Assembly: GCF_022581195.2 (NCBI RefSeq)
Contig: NC_061474.1
Span: 3,844,001 to 3,908,000, forward strand
DNA length: 64,000 nucleotides
Reading direction: 5' to 3'
Origin: Helicoverpa zea
Taxonomy: Eukaryota > Arthropoda > Insecta > Lepidoptera > Noctuidae
The notes under the pieces were generated by a model. The model saw only the letters and a program-made list of their open reading frames with translations, searched no databases and was not told where the DNA came from. Both the position numbers and the translations under genes were made by a program. Positions 12,240-23,064 of the stretch are shown piece after piece; within the stretch, counting starts at the first letter, position 1; each line of letters starts with the position of its first letter.

Positions 12240-12318
12240 TACTGGCTGCCCTTCCTGGGATGGTTGACGTTCGTTGGGGGAGGCCTATGTTCTGCAGTGG
12301 ACGGCAATTGTAAGTAAA
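12240..12318 (+). repeat. tiny RTE-like LINE 3' fragment
   Basis: In one frame the sequence reads GEAYVLQWTAI, the C-terminal signature of RTE-like reverse transcriptases here (compare QQWDIIG at 7.5 kb). It contains AGGCCTATGTTCTGCAGTGG. The rest of the element is missing. Confidence 0.65.
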
Positions 12319-12319
12319 G

Positions 12320-14106
12320 GTTATGATATACTGGTTTATTTAGCAAAAAAGCTTTTTTCTAAACTGACCAGCTTTAAAAACGTGTGTAATGGAAGAGCTG
12401 TCAACTGTATTAACACATTTGCTACTACATATTTGTCCCAAAAAAATTGTTCCGCATATAGCTACCCACTTCATCAAAAATATAAGAGAATAGCGGTATA
12501 CTTTTCTATGCATATTATGTAATCTAGGTAAGTATACTACGAATCTCCTTATTTGTATTTATTTACTTGTCTGGCTCCTTTTGATAATTAATAACGATTA
12601 TGAATAATGCAAATTAGCGCAAGGTTATTATCGTCCTCGTGGAAATTTATTGCTAATTAGGAGGAGCTCGGTAAATAAGATAAAATTCCTTCAGCTACAG
12701 TTAGGTATAAACCTAACTGTTTCACAAAGTTCCGAATTTTTTGCCCTTTATTAGTTGTAAGTTTTCTTTTTTATGTAAATATAGATTTAGTTTTATCTAG
12801 CTCATAATGTAAATAGTAACAAAGTTATTCAAATTATATAGGTACATAGATTATTTTATCTACATTTTTGTTGAGTTCGAAATCGCAATCGTCTTAAGTA
12901 TTTTCGCAAATGTAAATAAGGTTAAGCAGTAATAGGTATACATCCAAACTATATTTCTTAAATAGCCACCACGAGCACGAGAGGAAATATCAATGTAGAT
13001 AGATATATGACAACTTTAGAATTGAAAAAACTGTAAAGTCTAATTATCCTACAAAACATATTTTCTTAAAATCCACTTGCAACTAAAGACACAGACGCAA
13101 CGTCTAATACTGAGAAACGGTTCTAAATCGAATTAAGTTCTCGCTTCGCTTTTATTGAATGGGCGATCTAACGATGTTAAACGAAACTTAAGACTATAAT
13201 CACATTTGCATCAAATGAAATTGTCCCGCGAAACGCGATCATGTGTAAACAAAACACGTTAGTACCAGTCCTAATTTGGAACGATTGACGTAAATTCCCG
13301 TCAGTTATATAGGGTATGAATAACCATTGATTGGCTATCAAAACGATATGGAATCGCCATTAGCTGTCATTAATCAAGTTCAGACAGTACTGCTGTGTGG
13401 CATTCATTATATCTGATTAAATGAGTTAATAGAAGATACGCCGTGACTTTGTATTTAACTTTAGAGGGAACGGTTTCATCAGTCATCTTCCTAGAACTCT
13501 TTGATCCTGACCAAAGAGTTCGTGGACTGAAGAGTACATTTCGGTCGCAACAAGTCTTGGACACTCCTTTATCTTTTCCTTTTTAACCTGAATAAATTGT
13601 TTAAAACAGTTGTATACTGATGATATTACTTTCCATGTAAGGAACCAAAACAAACGCAAAACTTCTTCTGCGAAAGTCACCTACTTTCTAAAGTCCGCTT
13701 TACAGGTTAAAAAACCCACCACCATTTGAAGCCTCGAACACAGTGACTAAGGCCACGACCACAGTTACCTACTACACAAAAAGGTATTATGGGAACAGGT
13801 ACAATAGCTACTGTATCTAATATTAGCTACACAATACCACATTGCGACAACGAGTAGGACTCGTAAAAGGCGCGCCAAACCGTAGCGTACCAATATGGCG
13901 GACAAATATAGTCGACATATCTAATTCATTCGGTCCTTTTTCCTCGTGTTAATGAACAGTGGGCTATTATATAATAAATTGTTTGTATTGTCCGCTTTTT
14001 GGGCGGTTGAAGTGTTATTTTGTTTGTAGGGTTTGATCCGGGATAATTTGAGAACGTGTGGATTTGGTAGGATTGTAAAGTCTAATGTGTAAAGTGCTTG
14101 GTGGTA
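12320..14106. other. AT-rich region, nothing recognised
   Basis: Small ORFs only (for example 13370-13680 minus) with no family resemblance. No transposon ends or RNA genes recognised. Confidence 0.35.
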
Positions 14107-14114
14107 TTCTAGAG

Positions 14115-15270
14115 CAGCGGTTCCCGAATTCTTTTGACTTCGGAACCCTTTTCTTTTCACCATTTTTCGGCGGAACCTTAGCTTAAATTAAGAAGTAAAC
14201 TAAAGACGTAAATACACTTAGGTACGGCTCGTGGCGCGTGGTAGCGCACCAAATGGTTATATGGTTAGAGACATATTCATTATACTCAGGCGTAGCATGG
14301 CTATCTGCCACACGGGCCAGAAAACAATTTAGCCGCCCTTGACTTTGTGTATTTTGTGAATAGTTTTCAGTTTGAAGACTGACAAAGTAAACGCAAAAAG
14401 AAATAGATTGGGTTTGTAAAGGTGCGAGGCGAGCGAGCGCGATTTTTTTTAACTAAAAGAAGAAGTTCCAAGCACTCGCTAGTATTGAAAGAGATACAGC
14501 GGTAGCCGGATTTTTTTTTAGTTCAAATACCTACACAAAATAAACAAAACCACTGTAAATTAATAAGGTTTCAAAAAGTACAATATCCACACAAAAAAGC
14601 AAATGCAAATGAATAAGCAGCTAGCAAAGAAAACGCTATTGCTTTTTCTGAACCAGAGGAATAAAATATAAACATCAAAGGAAACCTCGACGGAAGATCG
14701 CGAAATTTTTTCGGTGTTGGATACCTGAGCAATTAAACGAACATAAAAGCATCACACGTAACATGGAGTCGCGAGCGAAGCGAGCGCGAAATTTTCTGAT
14801 TCACGGAGGTGCAAAAATTGGAAATAATGTCACTTTTTGATTCATGGTAAAAATAGCCACTGGAAATACTCGTATGCCGTGTCATTTCACGCCCTGTCAA
14901 ATGTATGAAAACGTATAATCCTGGCGATGAAATAAGCCCAGAAAATGCGGTGATTTTTGGTCGACTCACTACCTATTTCTGCCGATTGCCGAAGACCTGG
15001 AGTTATTAAGTTAATCTACAATTTGTAAAAAACGGAATTAAATTATCTGCTGCTGACTTACACTCCCGAGTGGTACCTACCCACCTACATGGTGCCTAAA
15101 TGGAATTTTGGAATGCAATATTTAAAACAATTTAATTGAAAATTAATAATAATTTAAAATTGACAAAAGTGAAACGATTTACCATATGGAAATCTTGAAT
15201 TTTCCACGGGAGCCCTTAGGACCTGTCACGGAACCTCAGGGTTCCGCGGAACCCTATTTGGGAAACGCTG
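14115..15270. mobile_element. non-autonomous hAT transposon with 8-bp target duplication
   Basis: The left end reads CAGCGGTTCCCGAATTC; the right end, reverse-complemented, reads CAGCGTTTCCCAAAT, a CAG-type terminal inverted repeat. The flanks carry a perfect 8-bp duplication TTCTAGAG (14107-14114 and 15271-15278), which together with CAG ends defines the hAT superfamily. The 1156-bp interior has no transposase ORF. It contains GC-rich palindromic motifs such as GCGAGCGAAGCGAGCGCG (near 14770) and GAGGCGAGCGAGCGCG (near 14428), like those in the second hAT at 18.2 kb. It would depend on a transposase supplied elsewhere. Confidence 0.88.
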
Positions 15271-15279
15271 TTCTAGAGC

Positions 15280-16300
15280 TTAGATGAAAATTCTTTTTTA
15301 ATCTGTCTGGTTTTGGTGGCCCTTGGTAGACCAGTGCTTTTTTTAAAAATCTCACTTAAGTACAAAATATGCAATGGACGTATTTGATCCAGTATCTGTA
15401 GGTTTGGTATCAGTCAGTGATCACAAAGAGTGCAAAATTTTGTTCTGCTTATTTATTTGCAAACAAATATTTTTGAATTCAGTGGATGTTGAAGTTGAAG
15501 AATTTCTTTGTCAAATTCTAATCACATCACATTACATAATAGTATTAATATATTAACCTGAAAATCATCCAGAAAACCATTTCGCAATTATGAATCATCC
15601 TTACTATCGAATTCCGAAAATTGGCAAAACCGCGAACCACTTTAATCTATAATAATGAATCTGTCTCCATCGATTGATGCCAATAATTAGGTGAGTGTTA
15701 CGAAAACAAATAAAGATATCAACTGACCCAGTTTAGCCAGTCGACCTCTGATTGCCCGTTCCAGACTTTATGGCAAACCAAAAACCATGGCTAAAATTAT
15801 CATAGGTATTGCAGACCCTGGTTCATGGTGTATTTTTAGACCCTCGACCTCGGAAAACTATTTATTATTCCATTGCTTTCGCTATTGTCCCAAAATAGGG
15901 TAGCACGTGACGATTTTTTTAAATAGGTTTTTTTTCGGGATGCCTTTTAATGAATGATGATTAGATTTTTTGAGAATGATAGATCAGCAAAGACTTTCAA
16001 TTATTGTTTTTTGCCTCTGCAGTCGTTTGTGTATGTCATTTATAGCTGCTACTAAACTCTCTCAGTTTTGAAGTAACTGCGAAAACTCTATATGCCTTTA
16101 CCAGAGATAATAATATAACAAGAGCGGTCAGGCAATTGTTGAGGAGCTAAGGGTGACCCAAGGGCTTAGTTTGGGCCCCGAATAACAAATTCATAAAATT
16201 ATACATATTTAGTTTTATACTGAGCAAATAATTATACTTAGCACTCGAATTTACACAAAACACTTCTTTTAAAACCCCCTTCAAGTTTTAACTGTTAATA
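15280..16300. other. AT-rich region, nothing recognised
   Basis: About 1 kb with no recognised gene or transposon end. The ORF at 15374-15556 (+) is short and without family resemblance. Confidence 0.35.
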
Positions 16301-16304
16301 GGGT

Positions 16305-16535
16305 TATAGTTCGGCCATTCAGAGAATGCGTTCCTGACACGTCGCGATTGAACTGACGACGTAACTTTGCAATGGCGTTGCAGTTACGATAAAAATATTT
16401 TTGCTGGTTGTTTACCGTTTTAACAATTGAGGAGCATTAAAACAACATTATTATATCAATAATCAATGAATGTTATTACGTCGTCAGTTCAATCGCGACG
16501 TGTCAGGAACGCATTCTCTGAATGGCCGAACTATA
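16305..16535. mobile_element. MITE, copy 1 of a tandem pair
   Basis: A 231-bp non-coding element with long terminal inverted repeats, about 60 bp, starting TATAGTTCGGCCATTCAGAG and ending with its complement. TA occurs at both edges, but the termini are themselves palindromic so the duplication is ambiguous. It differs from copy 2 at few positions (for example GTTATTACG against GTTGTTACG). A TA-type Tc1/mariner relative is possible; the superfamily is not certain. Confidence 0.85.
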
Positions 16536-16547
16536 ATGTTTATAAAT

Positions 16548-16778
16548 TATAGTTCGGCCATTCAGAGAATGCGTTCCTGACACGTCGCGATTGAACTGAC
16601 GACGTAACTTTGCAATGGCGTTGCAGTTACGATAAAAATATTTTTGCTGGTTGTTTACCGTTTTAACAATTGAGGAGCATTAAAACAACATTATTATATC
16701 AATAATCAATGAATGTTGTTACGTCGTCAGTTCAATCGCGACGTGTCAGGAACGCATTCTCTGAATGGCCGAACTATA
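16548..16778. mobile_element. MITE, copy 2 of a tandem pair
   Basis: Same 231-bp length, same orientation and near-identical sequence to copy 1, separated by 12 bases (16536-16547). The near-identity points to very recent tandem duplication or insertion of one copy beside the other. Confidence 0.85.
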
Positions 16779-16958
16779 GTTGGGACAATTAACAATGTTT
16801 TCTCAAACTGTTAACTGAAATCTATTGAGACCTCGGAGTATCGCTTTATATCACCCGTTTATTTGGTTAAGCCTAACAAAGCCAGTTGGGACCTTTTGTT
16901 TTGACTTTGTACGGTGTATCTACGTTTAATTTGTGTTTCAAAAAAATATTTTTTCGTT

Positions 16959-16983
16959 TAAGAAAGAAAGAAAGAAAGAAAAA
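16959..16983. repeat. (GAAA)n microsatellite
   Basis: About five to six units of AAAG/GAAA. Simple repeat. Confidence 0.9.
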
Positions 16984-17164
16984 CCATTTTATTTAACACA
17001 CAAATGACGCAGAAAACAAACACACACAAAAACAAACAAATATAACAATGGACAAAACAAACAGTGAAACAAAAAAGAAAAGCGCTGCAGCTGCGTCACT
17101 TATGCGTGAAAAGTTTTCAAAAAAAATACTTTTTTGTCATAGAAGAAACTTCGAAAATGCTTAT

Positions 17165-17375
17165 ATGACCTCCCCAGGTAACTGGATTGAGGAGGTCAGA
17201 TAGGCTCCATGTAACAATTACCTACTCAGCTGCATCCAGTTCAAGTGGAAGTCGACCCCAAGATAGGGAGGTCAGACAGGCAGTCGCTCCTTGTAAAACA
17301 CTGGTACTCATCTGCATCCGGTTACATTGGAAGCCTTTCCAACACAGTTGGGGAAAGGCTAGGCAGATGATTGGC
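17165..17375 (+). mobile_element. tRNA-SINE 3' fragments, two in tandem
   Basis: Two consecutive pieces of the SINE seen in full at 19337-19710. Each carries GAGGAGGTCAGA-like, TACTCAGCTGCATCC-like and GGAAGTCGACCCCAA-like blocks, and the second ends AGTTGGGGAAAGGCTAGGCAGATGAT. The tRNA-like head is missing. The duplication of the middle part looks like unequal recombination or slippage. Confidence 0.75.
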
Positions 17376-17812
17376 ATCTGATCTAACGGCAATGTTTGTG
17401 CAGTAAGTAGGGCAATCGGTCCAGTCGTGATGTGTCACGGTGTCAAGGATTCACCTTCGTGTCAAAACATTTGATTATTGGCTTAGGGGGAAAGGGAATA
17501 GCTACATATATCCGTGGTTTGTTGATATCTGTATCTTATTTTTTACACATTTAAGTATTTCATTATTTTTAAGTATTTTTGAAACTCAGAAATCACCATA
17601 GTTTTTGAAGAAGGTACTAATAATAGTCATAGGTTCTTTGTAGTAGATTCTGAATGTAAATTTAATGTTGTATTGTCTGACGCAGAGCAACTTGCGTTGT
17701 TTTGTCTAAAATAGTTTGATGTCAATAAAAATATGTACGCTCATTTGTTTTTTTAACCCGTCCTTACAGCAAAAAACCTAGTCTATTCGCTCCCAATTTG
17801 TTCTTAATAATA

Positions 17813-18196
17813 ATGTACAAGATCCCAGAAATTGTCCTAGATATGCTTATAGACGTTATAGTTAAGCAGACCATACAAAATAACTATCCAATAAGCTTGT
17901 TATTATACCAACAAACTATAAAAGTACTAACAACAAGAACACTTTTACTTGCAAAAACTAGTCTAGGCCATAAAAAGAACTTACTTTTACTCCTGTTTCA
18001 ACCAAAAAGGTCTATAAACAAACGGCTAAGACCAATAAAAAGGTTTAATAAAAACCTTAGCAAGGACGAGAAGAAAAACTTGATAAAAATAACTTATTCG
18101 GCAAAGAGAGTAAATAAAGGCATTATAGTAAACAACGCCTGGATTACGATTAAAAGAGAAGTAGAAAAAGAAAATAAGTCTTGTCACAAGTTCTGA
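17813..18196 (+). CDS. unrecognised ORF, probably not a gene
   Basis: An ATG-initiated frame of about 127 codons, Lys/Leu/Ile-rich, beginning MYKIPEIVLDM and ending NKSCHKF. There is no domain I recognise. It stops 27 bases before the hAT element. The low-complexity basic composition is what AT-rich DNA gives by chance, and no splice or promoter evidence supports it. Confidence 0.12.
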   Translation: MYKIPEIVLDMLIDVIVKQTIQNNYPISLLLYQQTIKVLTTRTLLLAKTSLGHKKNLLLLLFQPKRSINKRLRPIKRFNKNLSKDEKKNLIKITYSAKRVNKGIIVNNAWITIKREVEKENKSCHKF

Positions 18197-18222
18197 GTAA
18201 TATTCTTTGACTAGCTTCTGCC

Positions 18223-19224
18223 CAGGCCCGCCGTAAGCGGGCGTGCAGCGCGTGCACAGCACGCGGGCGGCACGTCCTAGGGGGCGGCAAATCGAGCGAC
18301 TTATCACGTAATATTAAAAAAATACAATATTTTTTACTAATGATTTGATTTCAATATTTCCGAACACAGCAATAGCGCTAAGAATATTACTTACACTGCC
18401 GGTTTCAGTTCAGTACATCTGTTGAAAGGACATTTTCAAAATTAAAGATTCTTAAAAACGATTTAAGATCAACCAGTGGCGGAGCGTGGGGCAAATGCTA
18501 TTTGGGGGGCGGCAAAATTAAACCAATAAAATTTCGGAAAAAGCCGCCCTAGCTTTGGTCGTCTCCTATCAATTTTGACTGTTGCACCCTTTGCATCCCC
18601 AAAAAAATTCGCGCTCGCTGCGCTCGCGGCTCCATGTCAGATATCGCATTTTATCTTTGTTTAATTGTTGAGGCATTCAATTCCGAAAAAAAATTTTTCG
18701 CGCACGTCCGTTATGGCTTTTTATGATATGTTTACTTCATGGAAACTAAGAAAAAAATCGCGCTCGCTTCGCTCGCGGCTTTTGCACTTCACTTCTGTGC
18801 ATATCTTACTTTTTGACTTTGCTTTGTTAATTTACAGTGGTTTTTATTTGTTTTGTGTCCTTAGACTAAAAAATTTTCGCGCTCGCTCCGCTCGCGCTTC
18901 CTTACATATGACATGTGTCTTATAAGTTGATTTTTCAACGGGAAACCCACCAAATAACATATTTTACTGACTTTAAACAATGTTATAGATATTTAAGAGC
19001 GTTACTTTAAGTTAATCACAATCTTTCAATACATAGGGGCCAGGCCACTATGGGGGGGTAATGATTGCACTGCATTGATTATGAATGGGCGGAGGGGGGG
19101 GGGGGGGTCCGGGCCACCTAGGTCCGCCCCCCCCCCCTATATATTTTTTGACAAAACGTATGTAGTCGTAGGGCGGCATAATCAGTTTTGCACGCGGGCG
19201 AACAAACAGCTAGCGGCGGGCCTG
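18223..19224 (+). mobile_element. non-autonomous hAT transposon with transposase fossil
   Basis: Ends: CAGGCCCGCCG on the left and, reverse-complemented, CAGGCCCGCCG on the right. A perfect 8-bp duplication CTTCTGCC flanks it (18215-18222 and 19225-19232). The 1002-bp interior has GGGGCGGCAAA motifs, three GC-rich palindromic blocks of the type CGCGCTCGCTTCGCTCGCGG (near 18610, 18759 and 18879), G/C runs near 19090-19130, and a remnant of the transposase C terminus (18335-18475). It is inserted in the 5' end of a family A repeat, whose sequence resumes at 19233. Confidence 0.9.
18335..18475 (+). pseudogene. hAT transposase C-terminal dimerisation domain remnant
   Basis: Conceptual translation gives NDLISIFPNTAIALRILLT and, after a one-base shift near 18412, TSVERTFSKLKILKNDLRST. 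This is the hAT C-terminal dimerisation motif (ERxFSKLKxxKxxLRS). Only about 45 residues survive; catalytic and zinc-finger parts are gone. Its orientation gives the + strand as the element's coding strand. Confidence 0.8.
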
Positions 19225-19232
19225 CTTCTGCC

Positions 19233-19815
19233 GGCGGCTTCGCCCGCGTAGAGTTCGGTTATATCGCGCTTCTAAGAGAAGTCCGGGATAAAAACTATCC
19301 TATGTTCTTTCTCAAGGTCAACTCTATCTCTGTACCTCCTCCTCCGAGCCTTTTCCCAATCATGTTGGGGTCGGCTTCCAGTCTAACCGGATTCAGCTGA
19401 GTACCAGTGCTTTACAAGAAGCGACTGCCTATCTGACCTCCTCAACCCAGTTACCCGGGCAACCCGATACCCCTTGGTTAGACTGGTGTCAGACTTACTG
19501 GCTTCTGACTACCCGTAACGACTGCCAAGGATGTTCAATGACAGCCGGGACCTACAGTTTAACGTGCCATCCGAAACACAGTCCATGGTGTCTAAGATAT
19601 ACTTAGAAAGTACATACAAACTTAGAAAAGTTGCATTGGTACTTGCCTGACCTGGGATCGAACCCGCGCCCTCATACTTGAGAGGTTTGTCCTTTACCCA
19701 CTAGGCCACCACTCTATCTCTGTACCAAATATTAAAATTAGTTCAGTGGTTTAGACGTGAAAGCGTAACAGACAGACAGACAGAGTTACTTTCGCATTTA
19801 TAATATTAGTAGGGA
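19233..19815 (+). repeat. family A dispersed repeat, split by an hAT and a SINE
   Basis: The repeat starts before the hAT (CTAGCTTCTGCC, 18211-18222), continues CGGCGGCTTCGCCCGCG, then CCGGGATAAAAACTATCC and CTATGTTCTTTCTCAAGG. It is interrupted by the SINE at 19337-19710 and resumes with AATTAGTTCAGTGG, GTGAAAGCGTAACAGACAG and TTTCGCATTTATAATATTAG. A nearly unbroken relative lies at 43205-43420. Probably a short retroelement; class not proven. Confidence 0.75.
19337..19710 (-). mobile_element. tRNA-derived SINE, full-length, minus strand
   Basis: Read on the minus strand it begins with a tRNA-like head having an A-box region TGGCCTAGTGGGTAAAGG and a B box GGTTCGATCCC. A body follows, with an end containing GACTGGAAGCCGACCCCAAC and GGAGGAGGAGG. 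A perfect 16-bp target duplication ACTCTATCTCTGTACC flanks it (19321-19336 and 19711-19726), proving retroposition into the family A repeat. Other pieces of this SINE lie at 17.2, 23.1, 29.1 and 60.2 kb. Confidence 0.92.
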
Positions 19816-20069
19816 TTGCTGACGGTAATAGGAAATTTGCTCACTATTTTCCTTTGATTTTCAAAAACCTTTGCAAGGTTTAAAGAGAGACTAGCATCAG
19901 CTTTACGTCAGTAAGATATCTATAAGATCTAGCCTTGTCACACTATATTTTTCAGCATTTATTAATTGATCTCGATAGTAGTTTTTTGATCTCGATAGTA
20001 GTTTTTTCTTTGCACAGGTTGTTTATATACAAATGTTATTGTAAAATAAGTCTAAGGTTGTACTAAGAA

Positions 20070-20155
20070 CTACATCGTTATGAATATTTTTTATTGTAAC
20101 TTCAAGAAATATATGCTTCTTGAAGTTACAACAAAAAGTATTCATAACGGTGTAG
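20070..20155. other. 86-bp near-perfect hairpin
   Basis: The left arm CTACATCGTTATGAATA...AACTTCAAGAA pairs with the right arm TTCTTGAAGTT...TATTCATAACGGTGTAG over about 38 positions with a loop of about 8 bases. It could be a tiny MITE, or if transcribed a microRNA-like precursor. There is no evidence of expression. Confidence 0.6.
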
Positions 20156-20159
20156 ATTT

Positions 20160-21640
20160 TTTGTATGTAACGTAACTTTGTAAATTGCTGAGACCGTCTT
20201 TATGTTAATAAACCGAGACATCTGACGTGTGAATAGGAAAAGTAATCTATTCATTAAGTTGATGGTGAAAATATATTGTCTCCTCTTGTAATTCCTCGCC
20301 AGAATTTCATTTTCATATTTAGATGAGCACCAGTCAAGATCCTATTAAATGATACCACTACTGTATTTCGCTTCCCTGTTTTGTGAAGAAAAGATTCCTT
20401 GAAAGTGATTTCTGACGAGAATCATATATAACTTACCCTTGAACTTTAGCTATTTTTACCTGGTAGGTACAATTAATTTATTACTTGGAAGTTATTTGCG
20501 ATGTTTTCCTCATCCCGTAAGTTGGGTAAATAAGGAACAAAAAGCTGTGATAAGCAAGACCTTGGGGTCAAAGGTTTGTTTGTAAACATTACGAGAAACG
20601 AAACAGGTAAGGCACTGACATTTTGTTTTTCTGTTTGTTTTCACGGAAATAATTTGGGAAGATGGTCGGAAGAGTACGTGATATATTTTGTAATCTTTTC
20701 ACGTATTTAACGAATGAATGAATGAAAATGGACAGTTATGGTATTTTTGCGTTGGTTCAATATTTTTTTTTGTATGGTGTGAAATCTCTATAAGGTCGAG
20801 GAATTCACCCTCGTAGGACATTGTGTATACAACTATATACAATAGCCCACCAGATATAACACCTGTCTGGTGGAGAGATCCTCCCTTTTCCATCGGGTAT
20901 AAAGTGCTTTACACTCTCTAATCTTCACACCTTAAACTAGTAGGTATATGGGCCAAATTCTACTCCTAAGCATAATAAACTTTATCTACGACGGACCATT
21001 TCAAGTGATCCACAATTCTTTATCTAGAACTGTCAAAAGCAGGCTGGCTAAATCACTTGCCTACATCTGACGGGACAATTTCTATTCTCAGCAGAAAGGT
21101 GCAAAAACCCTTGATTGATGGCTAAGAAGACTGGATCTTGACAGATGGCAGAACTGACATAGACGGAGTGGCTTATTTTTTTTGTGAATATATGTGAATG
21201 AAGATTGTATAATGTGCTTAGATAAAGCTTATACTTAAACACTGGTCAAGTAGTTAGGTATTTTCAGGTACGTTTGTGCTTTCGAATTGCCTTTTATTAG
21301 TGTACCTATTTGTTATTTTATAAGTATATAAGCGATTTCTCACTTCTAGGTATTATTTTCCTAATTGTGTTGGTGGAAAAGTAAAAAGTAATATCTCGAT
21401 AAGTGGTCTCGCTAACACTGAAAGAATTTTTGATTTGATTACCAATTTATTACAATCAAATTCAAATAACATAGACTCAATCCGTTGAGTAATTAAATTG
21501 GTTAAACAACACATGTTTAGAGCTGTTCAACCTGAATACAGTCGGTGTCAAAGTAATTGAATCGTTTTAGTTACAATTGATTAGATCTGTAGCTAGACAA
21601 ATCCAATTTGTATACGTCTAAATAAGTTTGTTTAAAGTGT
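20160..21640. other. AT-rich region, nothing recognised
   Basis: Two short minus-strand ORFs (20699-20893 and 21048-21242) have no family resemblance. No transposon ends seen. Confidence 0.35.
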
Positions 21641-21644
21641 ATTA

Positions 21645-21828
21645 CGCCCATTTTCACCAACAAATACCTAAGTTTAGGGATCCCCTAAGAGTATTTAGGG
21701 AACATTTAATACGAATTTTGTTTTCACCAAAGTTTAGGTGACCGTTATAACCTTTATTATTGGGGGAGCCCTTATTCTAAGTGACACTAAGTTAGGGAAA
21801 CGTTAAGAGATTGTTGGTGAAAACGGGC
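21645..21828. mobile_element. 184-bp MITE, Harbinger-like ends
   Basis: The ends CGCCCATTTTCACCAACAA and, reverse-complemented, GCCCGTTTTCACCAACAAT form an inverted repeat. ATTA flanks both sides (21641-21644 and 21829-21832), compatible with the TTA target duplication of Harbinger elements. Non-coding. Confidence 0.75.
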
Positions 21829-22034
21829 ATTAGACTAATATTAAATATATCTTATATATCTTTTTAATCATGTACAATTGTCTTGTTTACAAAGTCAGCT
21901 TGTTAACTAATAGTTAATTTAATTGAAAAACAATTAATTTGTTTGTTATGTTCTTCCATTCAGGTCAACATGTCACAAATACGATAAAATGAAGATAAAA
22001 ACTCCGCGGGAGGTGCGGTCACAGTCTCAATCAA

Positions 22035-22262
22035 TATCGAATACCAGCTTCTGTCAGCGGTTTCACCCGCATCCCGTGGGAACCTCTACACGCACCCGGA
22101 TAAAAAGTAGCCTATAGCCTTCCTCGATAAATGGGCTATCTAACACTGAAAGATTTTTTCAAATCGAACCAGTACTTCCTGAGATTAGCGCGTTCAAACA
22201 AACAGACAAACTCTTCAGGTTAATAATATTATATACCTCTATATTAGTATAGATAGGGATTA
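22035..22262 (+). repeat. family B dispersed repeat, best copy
   Basis: Starts CCAGCTTCTGTCAGCGGTTT, then CACCCGCATCCCGTGGGAAC, GGATAAAAAGTAGCCTATAG, AACACTGAAAGATTTTTTC, and CGTTCAAACAAACAGACAAA. It ends TATATTAGTATAGATAGG. This layout is common in moth genomes as a short retroelement. No coding content. Confidence 0.7.
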
Positions 22263-23064
22263 AACCAGCAAAGATAGTTAACCAGCAGTAAATCATTGTT
22301 ATAATGTAGATAATATTAATTTCAGTTATAGCAGATTAATGTAATTGAATGGCTGTTTTGGCTATTATTTATATATTTACTATAGTTTTATTGGGTTTAT
22401 GGCGTATTTTTCGATCAACGTTAATGGTTTTGTTTTTCTTAACTCAAGACAAAAACTTTTGTATTTCAGCTTATGATTATTTTCTTGTTAGGTAAAAATG
22501 ATATTAGGGATTATTATTAAATCTTTCTTCTTATTTTTTAATCTATGAAAGTCCTATCCTTTAGATTCATAAAGACTAAAAACAGGTTTTGTTTTAGGCT
22601 TGCTCATTTTAGGAAATAACTCTGTAATTCCGTGGCTTTTGAACCATATTATTGGTTAGTTACCCATTTAATGACATCGACCTCGACAACTACATATAAT
22701 TTAGCACATTTACGTAAGTACCAAACCGCGAAATGCTATTTACTAACTTAATTTATATACTCCAAAATAAGTAGAAAACAAAGTGACCCTGAAACTCGAA
22801 GGCACTTAATTTAAAATCAATGGAAAGTTTCAACTGAAACGTCCCCCGGGGAAACGGTTAGAATAAACTTCTAGTTTACATGTTAATGGTCTGGTTAATA
22901 TTTATACCGGTTTAGAAAAGATTTATTTTAATCTGTGTTACAGTCTGTCTTTATTTAAAGTAAATTGCTTTGGTGATTAAAAAAATACTTAGGTCTTATA
23001 AAATGTAAATAAATTCTATTAGGAACTTTGAGTTCGTAAAATGTGTAAATGCAAACTCAATTTG
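22263..23064. other. AT-rich region, nothing recognised
   Basis: No gene or repeat end recognised. Confidence 0.35.

Noticed and set aside
19640..19710. A possible tRNA gene on the minus strand (B box GGTTCGATCCC)
   Set aside because: It is the tRNA-like head of a SINE: no acceptor stem closes, and the unit has a 16-bp target duplication.
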